A stretch of DNA of 64,000 nucleotides, taken from NCBI GenBank assembly GCA_000024525.1, contig CP001769.1, positions 6,357,001 to 6,421,000 of the forward strand. The letters run 5' to 3'. The DNA comes from Spirosoma linguale DSM 74 (GTDB taxonomy: Bacteria > Bacteroidota > Bacteroidia > Cytophagales > Spirosomataceae). The notes under the pieces are model-generated. The model saw only the letters and a list, made by a program, of their open reading frames with translations. It did not search any database and was not told where the DNA came from. Positions 34,798 to 44,077 of this stretch are shown one piece after another (position 1 is the first letter of the stretch; each line of letters starts with the position of its first letter). Both the position numbers and the translations under genes were made by a program.

Positions 34798-35250
34798 ATG
34801 AAAGTTCGTCCGTCTGCTCTTATCTGGCGTCAAGTTGATGGCCAGACTCAGGTCTTGTTCATGCGTTATTCTTACGGCGGACAGGATGTTTACGCCCTCC
34901 CCGGCGGTAACCCCGACCGGGGCGAAATTCTGACGGAGACGGTTATCCGGGAAATTCGGGAAGAGCTGGGTGTTTCGGTCGATATAGGCGAAATGATTCT
35001 GGCGGGCGAAATGCTTCTGACAGAGCGTAACGACGATGTATTACACGTGGTCTTTGCCGCCCGTAACCTCCAAGGCGAACCCGCCCTGAACCCCGACGAA
35101 ACTACCGCACTTGACCTGGTCTGGTTACCCGTAGCGGAGCTAGACAAGTTTAATCTTTATCCGAATATTGGGGCCCGGCTCCAGCCCTGGTTCAGCAGCG
35201 CCACTTACCTGGGCTATGTCGGCCGGATTGAGCAAAAGTATTTCGAATGA
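34798..35250 (+). CDS. NUDIX hydrolase
   Basis: 150 aa with one complete Nudix box at residues 37-59: Gly37, Glu43, Arg51-Glu52, Glu55-Glu56 and Gly58, matching GX5EX7REUXEEXGU. The upstream strand VYALPGG and the short length are typical of ADP-ribose or nucleotide diphosphate pyrophosphatases. It is 36 nt after the small hypothetical gene and may be co-transcribed. The substrate is not predictable. Confidence 0.92.
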   Translation: MKVRPSALIWRQVDGQTQVLFMRYSYGGQDVYALPGGNPDRGEILTETVIREIREELGVSVDIGEMILAGEMLLTERNDDVLHVVFAARNLQGEPALNPDETTALDLVWLPVAELDKFNLYPNIGARLQPWFSSATYLGYVGRIEQKYFE

Positions 35251-35301
35251 GGCAGTAACTCGAAGTCTGTTCAATATCAGTCTAGCACCCTACCAAACCA
35301 C

Positions 35302-35754
35302 ATGCTCATCCGAACCTTAAAAACACTCTTCCACCGTGACCTGACCCGTCTACGGAACGAAATAGCCGCGTATAAACGTGAAGAAACACTTTGGCATATT
35401 GAACACGGCATTGCCAACTCAGCGGGGAACCTCTGCCTTCACCTGATTGGTAATCTGAACACTTACCTAGGAGCCGAACTTGGTAAAACGGGATACGTTC
35501 GGCATCGGGAGCTGGAATTTTCGCTGAAGGATATTCCTAAAGCTGAACTTCTGGAGAAGATAGACGAAACCATTCTGGTTGTCGACAGCGCACTGGATAC
35601 GGTCACGGATAGCCAGTTGGACGAAGAATATCCCTTACTGGTCTTTGACGAAAAAACATCCACGGGTTATTTTCTGATCCATTTAGCTACACACCTGGGT
35701 TATCATCTCGGGCAGACAAACTACCACCGGCGATTGCTGGATGTTTCGGAATAA
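35302..35754 (+). CDS. DinB/DUF1572 family protein
   Basis: 150 aa, four-helix bundle. Metal-binding histidines of the DinB fold are visible at LCLHLIGNL (about residue 48) and HLATHLGYHLGQ (about 129-140). Such proteins bind Ni or Zn and include thiol transferases, but most are uncharacterised. The stop codon lies within the left arm of a perfect 29-bp inverted repeat. Confidence 0.85.
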   Translation: MLIRTLKTLFHRDLTRLRNEIAAYKREETLWHIEHGIANSAGNLCLHLIGNLNTYLGAELGKTGYVRHRELEFSLKDIPKAELLEKIDETILVVDSALDTVTDSQLDEEYPLLVFDEKTSTGYFLIHLATHLGYHLGQTNYHRRLLDVSE

Positions 35755-35802
35755 ACAAACGCCATTTCTTAAAGAAATGGCGTTTGTTTATTCCGAAACA
35801 TC
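35740..35802. terminator. Perfect 29-bp inverted repeat overlapping the DinB-family stop codon
   Basis: Arms 35740-35768 and 35774-35802 are exact complements with a 5-nt loop. It lies between convergent genes and probably works as a bidirectional terminator. The first 15 nt are coding sequence (codons for the last residues and the stop). Confidence 0.85.
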
Positions 35803-35833
35803 GAAACGAGCATTTTAAAATTCAAATCCTGCC

Positions 35834-36262
35834 CTATTTCGCTTTTTTCTTGTGGCTTTTTTCAAAGCAGGCTAGTGCACAGGCGGAGCCTTTCATGCTA
35901 CTGTGAACATTGCCTATCTTTTTACCTTTGGCGTCATACACGTCACAGGTACTGCCGTTCTCTTTTAGCTTAAACTCAATTTCGCCCTGCGCATCATAGT
36001 AATTCTTTCCATCCTTACCCATACGCCCCAGCTTTTTATTGGTCTTGGCATCAACAAGATTACCCTGCGTATCAACGAAGGCAATTTTCTTTCCTTTATT
36101 GTCCAGAATGATTTGGTCTTTGGTAATGCTACCAATAGTTGCCCCGTGTTCGTCTTTTATTTCCCCACCAGGCGTAATTTGCTTGTAGTTTTGTGCTGAG
36201 GCCGAAAGCGAAAGTGTTGTAAATCCCAGCAATAGTAGTGTAAGGAGTAATAACGGTTTCAT
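35834..36262 (-). CDS. Secreted hypothetical protein, 5-fold-type beta repeats
   Basis: 142 aa with signal peptide ending ASAQ (about residues 21-24). The body repeats a motif of about 20 residues with Gly-Lys-Lys and Asp (GATIGSITKDQIILDNKGKKI, NKKLGRMGKDGKNYYDAQG in parts), suggesting a small beta-solenoid or WG-like strand series. The C-terminus has three cysteines and a Lys-rich tail. Periplasmic or extracellular; the family is not recognised. Confidence 0.75.
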   Translation of the reverse strand: MKPLLLLTLLLLGFTTLSLSASAQNYKQITPGGEIKDEHGATIGSITKDQIILDNKGKKIAFVDTQGNLVDAKTNKKLGRMGKDGKNYYDAQGEIEFKLKENGSTCDVYDAKGKKIGNVHSSMKGSACALACFEKSHKKKAK

Positions 36263-36441
36263 GGCGATAGGATTTGTTTAAATGTGATATCGAGTTTACC
36301 ATCCCGAAGAAGCGGCATACGCTTCCCTGCGAGTGCTGGCCTATACAAATATCCATTATTGGTCTGCCCAAAAACCTGATTTCCGCTACTCAGAAGGCTG
36401 ACTTTACTTTACCCATCAACTGATTTTTACTGGCCAGATAC

Positions 36442-37824
36442 TTAATTCGTCCTGCCTGAGGATCTGCCCAGCAAACTTCCGGCGACCATAGCGACTGTAC
36501 TCGCCAGCAGGCCCCAGAGCATGGGCGAATAGGCCGTATCGAGCCATAGACAGACGAGCCAGACGCCGAAGCCAACGAGCATGGAATACAGGCAACCCGT
36601 TAAATTGGCCCGCTTCCAGTAGATACCTGCCGCCAACGGCACAAACAAAGATACCAAACTAAACGCCGACGACTCGCCCACCAGATCGAAGATATTCGTA
36701 TCGCGGGTGGTACTCATGCCTACGCAGATAACGGTGATGACAACGACTACCCATCGGATGGTCTGTAATAACGCTTTATCGCTGATGTCCGGGCGAAAAA
36801 ATTTCATCACATTCTCCCCAAAAACCGTTGCTGGCGCCAGAATAGCTCCACTCGATACACTTAAAATGGCCGATGTGACAGCGCCAAAGAACAACACCTG
36901 AAGCGGCAGGCTTCCATGACGCATGACCATGTTGGGGATAATGAGCTGGTTATCTTTCGGCAGATCGGGGTGGAGCAGTTTGGCACTTAAGGCAATAAAT
37001 AGCGGCAGCATAGCAATGGTGAGATACATGCCCGACGCCAGGAACGATGCTCGAACGGCCGTTTTTTCCGTTTTGGCAGCCATCACGCGCTGGAAAACGT
37101 CCTGCTGCGGAATGGAACCCAGCCCGATGGTTATCCAGGCCGCTACGTAGGTTAGCCAGTCTTTTGTGGTTGCCTGAGGCAAAAAACGGAAAAATCCTGC
37201 CGGTGTTCGTTTCTCAATCGTTTCCCATCCGCCAACTTCATTCCAGAGCATAACACCCAGCACCGCCAATGCCAGAATGATGATAAGGTTATGGAAAAAA
37301 TCGGTAACCGAAATCGACCACATACCACCCAGCAGCGTGTAAGCCATGACAATGGCTGCGCTACCAATGATACAGTACTCACGCGGAATATCGGTCACCA
37401 CACTCAATACGATGCCAATAGCAACCAACTGCGCCGAAATCCAGCTAAAATAAGAGGGAATAACCATAATGGCCGATAACAACTCCGCCGACCGCCCGAA
37501 TCGAATGCGGAAATAGTCACAGAAAGTGGTTATGTTAAGCCGGTAGAGCGGCCGGGCAAAGAACGCACCAACCAGAAACAGGCATAGGGCCGATCCGAAC
37601 GGCTCTTCAATAACCGCCAGAAATCCCCCCTCCACAAACATGGCTGGTGCCCCCATAATAGTCTCCGAACCGAACCAGGTAGCAAAGGTTACGGAAGCGG
37701 CCAGTAAAAACGGTAATCGCCGTCCGGCCAGAACAAAATCCTGCGAGGTGGTTACCCGACGAGCGGCCCACGCACCGACCGCCACGTTGGAAAGTAAATA
37801 TAAGGCTATAAAAAGGAGGAGCAT
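36442..37824 (-). CDS. Sodium:solute symporter (SSS family)
   Basis: 460 aa with about 13 hydrophobic helices and LeuT-fold SSS motifs: FATWFGSETIMGAPAMF (helix 2, about 47-63), GGMWSISVTDFFHN (about 166) and GLGSIPQQDVFQRVMAA (about 234). It couples Na+ entry to uptake of a sugar, polyol, or carboxylate. Same strand and region as inositol oxygenase and a second SSS protein, so it may carry a related substrate. That link is inference. Confidence 0.92.
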   Translation of the reverse strand: MLLLFIALYLLSNVAVGAWAARRVTTSQDFVLAGRRLPFLLAASVTFATWFGSETIMGAPAMFVEGGFLAVIEEPFGSALCLFLVGAFFARPLYRLNITTFCDYFRIRFGRSAELLSAIMVIPSYFSWISAQLVAIGIVLSVVTDIPREYCIIGSAAIVMAYTLLGGMWSISVTDFFHNLIIILALAVLGVMLWNEVGGWETIEKRTPAGFFRFLPQATTKDWLTYVAAWITIGLGSIPQQDVFQRVMAAKTEKTAVRASFLASGMYLTIAMLPLFIALSAKLLHPDLPKDNQLIIPNMVMRHGSLPLQVLFFGAVTSAILSVSSGAILAPATVFGENVMKFFRPDISDKALLQTIRWVVVVITVICVGMSTTRDTNIFDLVGESSAFSLVSLFVPLAAGIYWKRANLTGCLYSMLVGFGVWLVCLWLDTAYSPMLWGLLASTVAMVAGSLLGRSSGRTN

Positions 37825-37842
37825 CGACAGATAGTTAAACAG

Positions 37843-37887
37843 GAAGGCACAACATGTACAAATAGATTCTGTACACGTTGTGCCTTC
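37843..37887. terminator. 18-bp hairpin between the coiled-coil gene and the symporter gene
   Basis: Arms 37843-37860 and 37870-37887 pair with one mismatch around a 9-nt loop. Probably ends the upstream minus-strand transcript. Confidence 0.65.
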
Positions 37888-37909
37888 AAATTACAATTTG
37901 GTCGCCTAT

Positions 37910-38233
37910 TTAAGGCAGTTTTTCATGCAGGTAGGCAAGTACAAGTTGTAAAGTTTGTTTGATTGTCCCCACGTCTTGTTTTAACTCGCTTACATCCTGT
38001 TTGAGAATGGCCACGTCCTGCTTAAGAATGATCACATCCTGCTTAAGGACGCTTACATCCTGCTTAAGGACGCTTACATCTGCTTCCAGGTTGTCAAGTC
38101 GGGCATTGACTTGCTTGAATCCTTCGGTCATATCACGGCGAATGGCGCGGACATCAACCGTCAGGTCAGCGACGGCCCTGGAAGTTATTTCATTTTGTTT
38201 TTCAACCTGCTCAATGCGTTCTTCCAGGTACAT
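37910..38233 (-). CDS. Heptad-repeat coiled-coil protein
   Basis: 107 aa. Residues about 50-95 are a run of near-identical heptads of the form LKQDVxx (VSVLKQDVSVLKQDVIILKQ…). The DNA shows matching 21-nt tandem units around 37975-38085. The rest is also helical (EERIEQVEKQNEI). No signal peptide or membrane helix; probably forms a long multimeric coiled coil. Repeat number may vary between strains by recombination. Function unknown. The symporter gene lies downstream and inositol oxygenase upstream. Confidence 0.75.
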   Translation of the reverse strand: MYLEERIEQVEKQNEITSRAVADLTVDVRAIRRDMTEGFKQVNARLDNLEADVSVLKQDVSVLKQDVIILKQDVAILKQDVSELKQDVGTIKQTLQLVLAYLHEKLP

Positions 38234-38286
38234 ATTGTGTTATTTACGATGGCTACTTTTCTTTATACAAGAATAATGAAAAATAG

Positions 38287-39147
38287 TTACAACCGCAACG
38301 TAGCAGGTAGGTACTTAGCAATCAGATCCTCATAATAAGGCTTCAATTCGCTTACGACTGGCGGCTTTGGGCTTTTTGAATACAGATCGTATGGATTAAA
38401 TTTACGCACCCATTTGAACATCTCATGGTCGTGCTCGTCCATCAGGTGATTGTAGGACTCCTCGCGGTGCTGCGAATAGAACGAGTGGTACCGCATCATA
38501 TACAGCGCCGGTTCGGGCATGTAGTCTTTCATGATCTGGTACAGGTACTCATCGTGCCCCCACGACATATGCACGTTGCGAAGGCCGCAGTTAGGCTCAT
38601 ATATGCCGTATTTCGTATTATACCGCTCATCCCGCGAATCAGGGTTGTTAGCAAAGTATTCTGGGTAAACGATCTTATCGGAGTGCTGGCAACCCACCGG
38701 GAAGGTATCCCCTACCACGGCCCACTGGGGTTCGCCGAACAGGCAAAGCACTTTGCCCATGTCGTGTACAAAGCCCGTCAGTACGAACCAATCGGGGTGG
38801 CCGTCGGCGCGGATAGCTTCGGCAGTTTGCAGCAGGTGCTGGAGCTGGTCAAGATCTGTATCGGGGTCGGAGTCGTCTACGAGGGTGTTCAGGAACTCCA
38901 TAGCGCCCCAAACCGGCAATTCTTTTTTGTCGAACTTCAGAAACTCACGCTCCTTTTCCCGCACAAAATCGTAGGTCTGGTACGTGTGGTTCAGCCGATA
39001 AAATTCCCGGACGGTATCACGCTCTGGTGAGTCATAATTCCGGTAATCTTCTTTCGATTTGTGTTCAGGCTCGGGGTAGCGGCTGATTACGTCATCTTCC
39101 CACTGATCGAGGCTGGCAAGGGGGGCGTTTTCGCTGATCATGTTCAA
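38287..39147 (-). CDS. Inositol oxygenase (MIOX)
   Basis: 286 aa, essentially the full length of eukaryote-type MIOX. Di-iron ligands are visible in HTYQTYDFV (conserved entry motif), GFVHDMGK (His-Asp pair), VHMSWGHDEYLYQ, and YHSFYSQH. It cleaves myo-inositol with O2 to D-glucuronate. The start may be ATG 39147 or the ATG two codons later. Flanking minus-strand symporters (36442 and 40317) suggest uptake of inositol or a related compound. No uronate isomerase or kinase genes are in the window. Confidence 0.93.
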   Translation of the reverse strand: MNMISENAPLASLDQWEDDVISRYPEPEHKSKEDYRNYDSPERDTVREFYRLNHTYQTYDFVREKEREFLKFDKKELPVWGAMEFLNTLVDDSDPDTDLDQLQHLLQTAEAIRADGHPDWFVLTGFVHDMGKVLCLFGEPQWAVVGDTFPVGCQHSDKIVYPEYFANNPDSRDERYNTKYGIYEPNCGLRNVHMSWGHDEYLYQIMKDYMPEPALYMMRYHSFYSQHREESYNHLMDEHDHEMFKWVRKFNPYDLYSKSPKPPVVSELKPYYEDLIAKYLPATLRL

Positions 39148-39222
39148 AATAGTTAAGAGGGCAAATTTAAAAGTTTATTGCTGTCAACCAGCAAGATAGA
39201 CCAAAAGTTATGTCGAAATTTA

Positions 39223-40311
39223 TTACTGTGTCAGATCGTCTAAAGTCAGTATATCGGCCAGCTTCGTATAACCGGACTCGGCCAGTATCTTCATAATGGC
39301 TAATGCATTCAGTTTGTTGTTCGCTTTGTTCGAAAAACAAACCATCAAAAATTGTTCCGAGGGTATACTCACAACGTAATTATTGAACCCACAGGTACTA
39401 CCGGAGTGAAACAGCGTTAAACTCCCGTGCTGCCGATAAAACCAGCCAGCTCCGTAAAAGCTATCGCTCGTTTGCGGAATCGCCTTGCCCGTTCGTGCCA
39501 GCGCGGCCTTTATGTCAAGTAGTTTATTGGTTTCAAGCGCGGCTATCCATTTCTGATAGTCGGTGAGGGAGGTGTATATGCCCCCATCACCCTTGGTTGC
39601 ACTCGTCACACTTTGATCCGAGAAAACGAATTTTCCACCCTCTTCCCGGTAGCCCATTGCCCGGTTTCTAATCGGCTTCCCGGCTTCATAAACCGTCGAC
39701 TGACTCATATGCAACGGCTGAAAAATCCGCTGTTTAATGAATGACGCAAACGACTTCCCGGAAACCCGTTCAACAACCAACGCCAGCAGACAGTAAGCCG
39801 AATTACTATACCGAAACTGCGTACCCGGCTCGAAATAAAGCGAGTCGCGGTTTTTGATCAGCGTCAGCACGTCGGCATCCAGCAGTTGTTCCCGTTGTTG
39901 TGGGTTCATCACCGCTTCATAATCGAGAATACCTGACGTGTGCGTCAGCAAGTGGCGGATTTGTACTTTTTTCCCAACCAGCGGGTTGAAATCCGGGAAG
40001 AAACGGGTTAGTGGATCATCGACCGATAGCTTTCCGTCTTTTTCCAGCAATAGAATGCTCATGGCCGTAAACTGTTTGGAAACAGAGGCCATCCGGAAGT
40101 TGGTTTCGGGCGTAATACGTGCCTTCGTTTCAGCATTTGCCAGTCCGTAACCGTTTCTGTAGATCGTTTTTCCATTTATCCGGACCAGCAGAGCGGCTCC
40201 CGGCCCGGTCGGTGCGTTCATTGACCGCATCACGGAGTCGAGCCGCTGCGGCACTTGCGCCATCGTTGACAGGGTCATAAACAGAAATCCCGCCAGCAAA
40301 ATCAGTTTCAT
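39223..40311 (-). CDS. Secreted serine hydrolase, beta-lactamase class C/S12-like
   Basis: 362 aa, signal peptide MKLILLAGFLFMTLSTMAQ. SxxK motif SVSK with catalytic Ser (about residue 77), YxN motif YSNS (about 168) and an HSG motif in LFHSGSTCGFN (about 303) give the penicillin-binding/beta-lactamase fold. Such proteins are often peptidases or esterases and not true beta-lactamases. It follows the SSS symporter by 5 nt, so the two are probably co-transcribed. Confidence 0.92.
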   Translation of the reverse strand: MKLILLAGFLFMTLSTMAQVPQRLDSVMRSMNAPTGPGAALLVRINGKTIYRNGYGLANAETKARITPETNFRMASVSKQFTAMSILLLEKDGKLSVDDPLTRFFPDFNPLVGKKVQIRHLLTHTSGILDYEAVMNPQQREQLLDADVLTLIKNRDSLYFEPGTQFRYSNSAYCLLALVVERVSGKSFASFIKQRIFQPLHMSQSTVYEAGKPIRNRAMGYREEGGKFVFSDQSVTSATKGDGGIYTSLTDYQKWIAALETNKLLDIKAALARTGKAIPQTSDSFYGAGWFYRQHGSLTLFHSGSTCGFNNYVVSIPSEQFLMVCFSNKANNKLNALAIMKILAESGYTKLADILTLDDLTQ

Positions 40312-40316
40312 TGGCC

Positions 40317-41954
40317 TTACCAGAACTTGGTGTACAGAACCGCCAGAATAGCCAGAATCCCAATCGACCCGATGATGAATGACGGCGTTACCCGGAACAT
40401 CTGCTTGTCTACAATAACGCTTTTCCCGGTTCTATACCCGGCCGGATCGGTGAGCGACACGACGACCATCAGGACAATATCGATGCAGAACACAATCGTT
40501 GTGCGGTGCAAAAAGGGAATGGTGTCGACCTGCACATCGAACAAGCCCATCACTTCCGGCCAGAATTTAAGCAGCGTCGAGAAGGGAATGGTCAGGATTG
40601 CCACCGTCATGGCGGCCCGGTTAGTGGCCCGTTTCCAGAAAAAGCCCAGCAGGAAGATAGCAAATACGCCCGGCGTAATGAAGTTAGTATACTCCTGAAT
40701 GTACTGATATACCTGATCGAGCGACCGCAGCATGGGCGCCAGCAAAATGGCCACGGCAAACGACGCGACAATGGCCCACCGACCTACGTTGACCAGCTTC
40801 TGCTCCGACGCCGACTTATCAATGTATTTTTTGTACAGATCGAGTGTAAAGATCGTCGAGATCGAGTTGCATTTGCCCGCCAGTGAGGCAACAACAGCCG
40901 CCGTCAGAGCCGCAAAGGCTAGCCCTTTCATTCCGATTGGTAACAGATTCATCAACACCGGATAGGCATGGTCGGGCTTCACAACGCCCGATGCATCGGT
41001 CATGGCATCGTGAAAGGGGCCACTCTGGTACAAGACAAAGGCAGCGATACCGGGAATAACGACAATAACCGGAATAAACAGCTTCAGGAAAGCCGCAAAC
41101 AGAATACCGGAACGGGCCGTCTTCAGGTCGGCCCCCAGCGCCCGTTGAACGATGTATTGATTACAACCCCAGTACGACAGATTATTGATCCACATCCCCC
41201 CCGTAACCAAGGCCATACCGGGTAAAACCTCGTAATGCGGGTGCCCTTTCGGAAAAAACATGTGAAAATGGCTGTCGGCGTGTTCTTTAATCGTGACTAA
41301 GCCCGTCCAGACTCCCGAAATACCCGACTCCTGCGCCACAAGCTGCAGGGCCAGATAGGTAACAACCAAACCGCCAAAAATCAATACAACCACCTGAATA
41401 ACATCGGTATAGCCAATTACCTTCATACCGCCCAGGGTGATAAAAATAGCGAACAGAGCCAGTCCAATCGTGCAGGTCGTGAACGAAATGCCTACCAGCG
41501 ACTCAATGGCAATAGCCCCCAGGTACAAAATAGACGTTAGGTTCACCAGCACGTAAACCACCAGCCAGAACACCGCCAAAATGGTGCTCACGGTATCGCT
41601 ATACCGCTGCGCCAGAAATTGCGGCATGGTGTAAATATGATTTCGGAGGTAAATCGGAATGAAGAATACCGCGACAATAATCAGCGTAGCCGCTGCAAAC
41701 CATTCGTAGGACGATATAGCCAGGCCCATGGCAAAGCCGGAACCCGCCATGCCAATAAAGTGCTCGGCCGAGATGTTGGACGCAATTAACGAAGCCCCAA
41801 TGGCCCACCAGGTCAACGACCCTTCGGCCAGAAAAAAGTCGGTCGTGTTCATCTGGGCTTGGCGTTTTCGCTGGTAAACCCAGTAACCATACCCAACAAC
41901 AATAATGAAGTAAACGAAGAAAACGATGTAATCGGCCGTAGCGAGGTGATTCAT
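40317..41954 (-). CDS. SGLT-type sodium/solute symporter
   Basis: 545 aa with about 14 membrane helices. Conserved segments include SNISAEHFIGMAGSGFA (helix 1-2, about 59-75), GGMKVIGYTDVIQVVVL and NNLSYWGCNQYIVQRALGA (about 258-276), typical of the vSGLT subfamily that transports hexoses or inositol with Na+. Together with the nearby inositol oxygenase it makes inositol or a related sugar a reasonable substrate guess. The serine hydrolase starts 5 nt after its stop. Confidence 0.93.
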   Translation of the reverse strand: MNHLATADYIVFFVYFIIVVGYGYWVYQRKRQAQMNTTDFFLAEGSLTWWAIGASLIASNISAEHFIGMAGSGFAMGLAISSYEWFAAATLIIVAVFFIPIYLRNHIYTMPQFLAQRYSDTVSTILAVFWLVVYVLVNLTSILYLGAIAIESLVGISFTTCTIGLALFAIFITLGGMKVIGYTDVIQVVVLIFGGLVVTYLALQLVAQESGISGVWTGLVTIKEHADSHFHMFFPKGHPHYEVLPGMALVTGGMWINNLSYWGCNQYIVQRALGADLKTARSGILFAAFLKLFIPVIVVIPGIAAFVLYQSGPFHDAMTDASGVVKPDHAYPVLMNLLPIGMKGLAFAALTAAVVASLAGKCNSISTIFTLDLYKKYIDKSASEQKLVNVGRWAIVASFAVAILLAPMLRSLDQVYQYIQEYTNFITPGVFAIFLLGFFWKRATNRAAMTVAILTIPFSTLLKFWPEVMGLFDVQVDTIPFLHRTTIVFCIDIVLMVVVSLTDPAGYRTGKSVIVDKQMFRVTPSFIIGSIGILAILAVLYTKFW

Positions 41955-41965
41955 GCAGTAAGTAC

Positions 41966-42011
41966 AAAAAAACGGGGTGTCTTGCCACTAAAGCAAGACA
42001 CCCCGTTTTTT
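41966..42011 (-). terminator. Strong terminator after accC
   Basis: A 19-bp perfect stem (41967-41985 with 41993-42011), 7-nt loop, with T-runs on both strands. On the minus strand it ends the accBC transcript ahead of the symporter gene. Confidence 0.92.
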
Positions 42012-42048
42012 CTAATGTATAGTCTCTAGTCGTGACCTTTGTAAGCTA

Positions 42049-43392
42049 TTATATCTTACTGAAATCGAACGTTTCCAGGAAGGCGGTTGTAAACTGACCA
42101 GACTGAAATTTAGGATCGTCCATCAATCGGATGTGGAACGGTATCGTGGTTTTAATGCCTTCGATAACGAATTCCTGCAACGCCCGCTTCATCCGCGTAA
42201 TGACCTCTTCCCGCGATTGACCCGACACGATCAGCTTGGCAATCATCGAGTCGTAGTTTGGAGGAATAGTATAGCCGCTGTACACGTGGCTATCGATCCG
42301 AACACCATGCCCGCCGGGGAAATGCAGGTTCGTGATTTTGCCCGGCGATGGCCGGAACCCGTTGGCTGGGTCCTCAGCATTGATCCGGCACTCCATCGCG
42401 TATAATTTCGGGGTGTAGTTGCGACCCGAAATTTCAGCCCCAGCGGCTACTTTAATTTGTTCTTTGATCAGGTCAAAATCCGTTACCTCCTCGGTAATGG
42501 GGTGCTCCACCTGAATCCGGGTATTCATCTCCATGAAGTAGAAATCCCCATGCTTGTCGACCAGAAATTCAACCGTTCCGGCTCCTTCGTAGCCGATGGC
42601 CTGCGCTCCTTTGATAGCCGCAGCGCCCATCTTCTCCCGAAGTTCGGGCGACACAACCGGTGAGGGTGTCTCTTCAATCAACTTCTGATGCCGACGCTGA
42701 ATGGAACAATCCCGCTCCGACAGGTGGCACACTTTACCGTACTGGTCGCCAACGATCTGAATCTCGATGTGGCGGGGTTCTTCAACGAATTTCTCCAGAT
42801 ACAAACCATCGTTACCGAAAGCCGCACCGGCTTCGGTACGAGCGTCGTTCCAGGCTTTTTCGAATTCGTCTTCCGACCGAACGATCCGCATACCACGTCC
42901 ACCACCACCGGCGGTAGCTTTCACGATAACCGGATAACCCATTTCGGTGGATAACCGCTTACCCTGTTCTACCGATTCGAGCAAACCATCAGAACCGGGA
43001 ATAACCGGAACGCCAGCGGCTTTCATCGTGGCTTTGGCCGTCGACTTATCGCCCATACCGTTAATCTGCTCGGCAGTAGCACCAATAAATTTGATACCGT
43101 AGTCGGCGCAAATCTGAGAAAATTCAGCGTTTTCGGAGAGGAACCCATAGCCGGGGTGAATGGCATCGGCACCGGTTACCTCGGCCGCCGAGATGATACT
43201 GGGAATACTCAGATATGATTGTTTGCTGATGGGCGGGCCAATGCAAACGGCCTCATCGGCGAAACGTACGTGCAGGCTATCGCGGTCGGCGGTCGAGTAG
43301 ACGGCCACCGTCTTGATACCCATTTCACGGCACGTCCGGATAATCCGCAACGCGATCTCTCCCCGATTGGCGATTAATATTTTCTTGAACAT
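42049..43392 (-). CDS. accC: Acetyl-CoA carboxylase, biotin carboxylase subunit
   Basis: 447 aa, full length. [19 protein letters not shown] at the N-terminus, the ATP-grasp loop [14 protein letters not shown] (about 160-173), and [17 protein letters not shown] near 290 are diagnostic. With ATP and bicarbonate it carboxylates biotin on AccB for malonyl-CoA synthesis. Last gene of the minus-strand lipid operon, 113 nt after accB with a repeat hairpin in between. Confidence 0.97.
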   Translation of the reverse strand: MFKKILIANRGEIALRIIRTCREMGIKTVAVYSTADRDSLHVRFADEAVCIGPPISKQSYLSIPSIISAAEVTGADAIHPGYGFLSENAEFSQICADYGIKFIGATAEQINGMGDKSTAKATMKAAGVPVIPGSDGLLESVEQGKRLSTEMGYPVIVKATAGGGGRGMRIVRSEDEFEKAWNDARTEAGAAFGNDGLYLEKFVEEPRHIEIQIVGDQYGKVCHLSERDCSIQRRHQKLIEETPSPVVSPELREKMGAAAIKGAQAIGYEGAGTVEFLVDKHGDFYFMEMNTRIQVEHPITEEVTDFDLIKEQIKVAAGAEISGRNYTPKLYAMECRINAEDPANGFRPSPGKITNLHFPGGHGVRIDSHVYSGYTIPPNYDSMIAKLIVSGQSREEVITRMKRALQEFVIEGIKTTIPFHIRLMDDPKFQSGQFTTAFLETFDFSKI

Positions 43393-43400
43393 GATTATAA

Positions 43401-43503
43401 GAGCGAAAGAGCGAGAGAGTGAAAGAGCGAAAGAGCGAAAGAGCGAAAACAGTTTGAACTAGTGTTTCACTCTTTCGCTCTCTCACTCTTCCGCTCTTTC
43501 ACC
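43401..43503. repeat. Short-tandem-repeat hairpin, GAGCGAAA type (accB-accC gap)
   Basis: Left arm: units of GAGCGAAA/GAGTGAAA; right arm: complementary TTTCGCTC/TTTCACTC units; apex about AGTTTGAACTA. Same plan as the other hairpins here but with a different unit sequence. It fills almost the whole gap. Confidence 0.85.
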
Positions 43504-43505
43504 AT

Positions 43506-43985
43506 TTAGATGGGTTCTACCAAAAACAGCGGCTGGTCGTATTCGACTGGCGTGGCGTTCTCAACAAGAATTTTCACAATGCGGCCCGAAACTTCCGACT
43601 CGATTTCGTTGAAGAGTTTCATGGCTTCAATGATACAAACCACTTTGCCTTCACTAACAGCATCGCCAACTTCAACGAACATCGGCGATTCAGGGCTGGC
43701 CGACCGGTAGAATGTACCAATCATTGGCGACTTGATCGTGATGTAGTTCGAGGTGTCCGCTTTGGGAGCTACCGGGGCAGCAACGGGTGCTGCAGGAGCG
43801 GCTACCGCTTGTTGCACAAGGGCCGGTGCTACAGCTACCGGGGCAGCTGCTGGTGCGGCCACGACTGGTGCGCCGGAACCATAACGCTTGACGCTGATTT
43901 TCAGGTCAGTTGTTTCGATGTTAACCTCGTCTAGACCAGATTGCGAGATGAAGTCGATAAGTTGCTGTATGTCTTGTGTGCTCAT
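43506..43985 (-). CDS. accB: Acetyl-CoA carboxylase biotin carboxyl carrier protein
   Basis: 159 aa. N-terminal helix domain (1-35), an Ala/Pro/Val-rich flexible linker (about 38-75), and a C-terminal biotinyl domain with [13 protein letters not shown] in which Lys123 is the biotin attachment site. It carries carboxybiotin between AccC and the carboxyltransferase. Placed between efp and accC in the operon, flanked on both sides by repeat hairpins. Confidence 0.97.
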   Translation of the reverse strand: MSTQDIQQLIDFISQSGLDEVNIETTDLKISVKRYGSGAPVVAAPAAAPVAVAPALVQQAVAAPAAPVAAPVAPKADTSNYITIKSPMIGTFYRSASPESPMFVEVGDAVSEGKVVCIIEAMKLFNEIESEVSGRIVKILVENATPVEYDQPLFLVEPI

Positions 43986-43989
43986 AGTT

Positions 43990-44077
43990 CAGGAGTGAGA
44001 AGCGAGGAGTGAGGAGTGAGGATCAGAGCCAGACATGGTGTCTTCTCACTCCTCGCTTCCCGCTCCTAACTCCTCGG
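43990..44077. repeat. Short-tandem-repeat hairpin, GGAGTGAG type (efp-accB gap)
   Basis: AGGAGTGAGAAGCGAGGAG-type left arm and CTCACTCCTCGCTTCCCGCTCC-like right arm around a short apex. It fills the gap from near the accB start to the efp stop. Confidence 0.85.

Noticed and set aside
37975..38090. CRISPR-like spacing of repeats
   Set aside because: The repeats are contiguous 21-nt units inside a coding frame (coiled coil) with no spacers.
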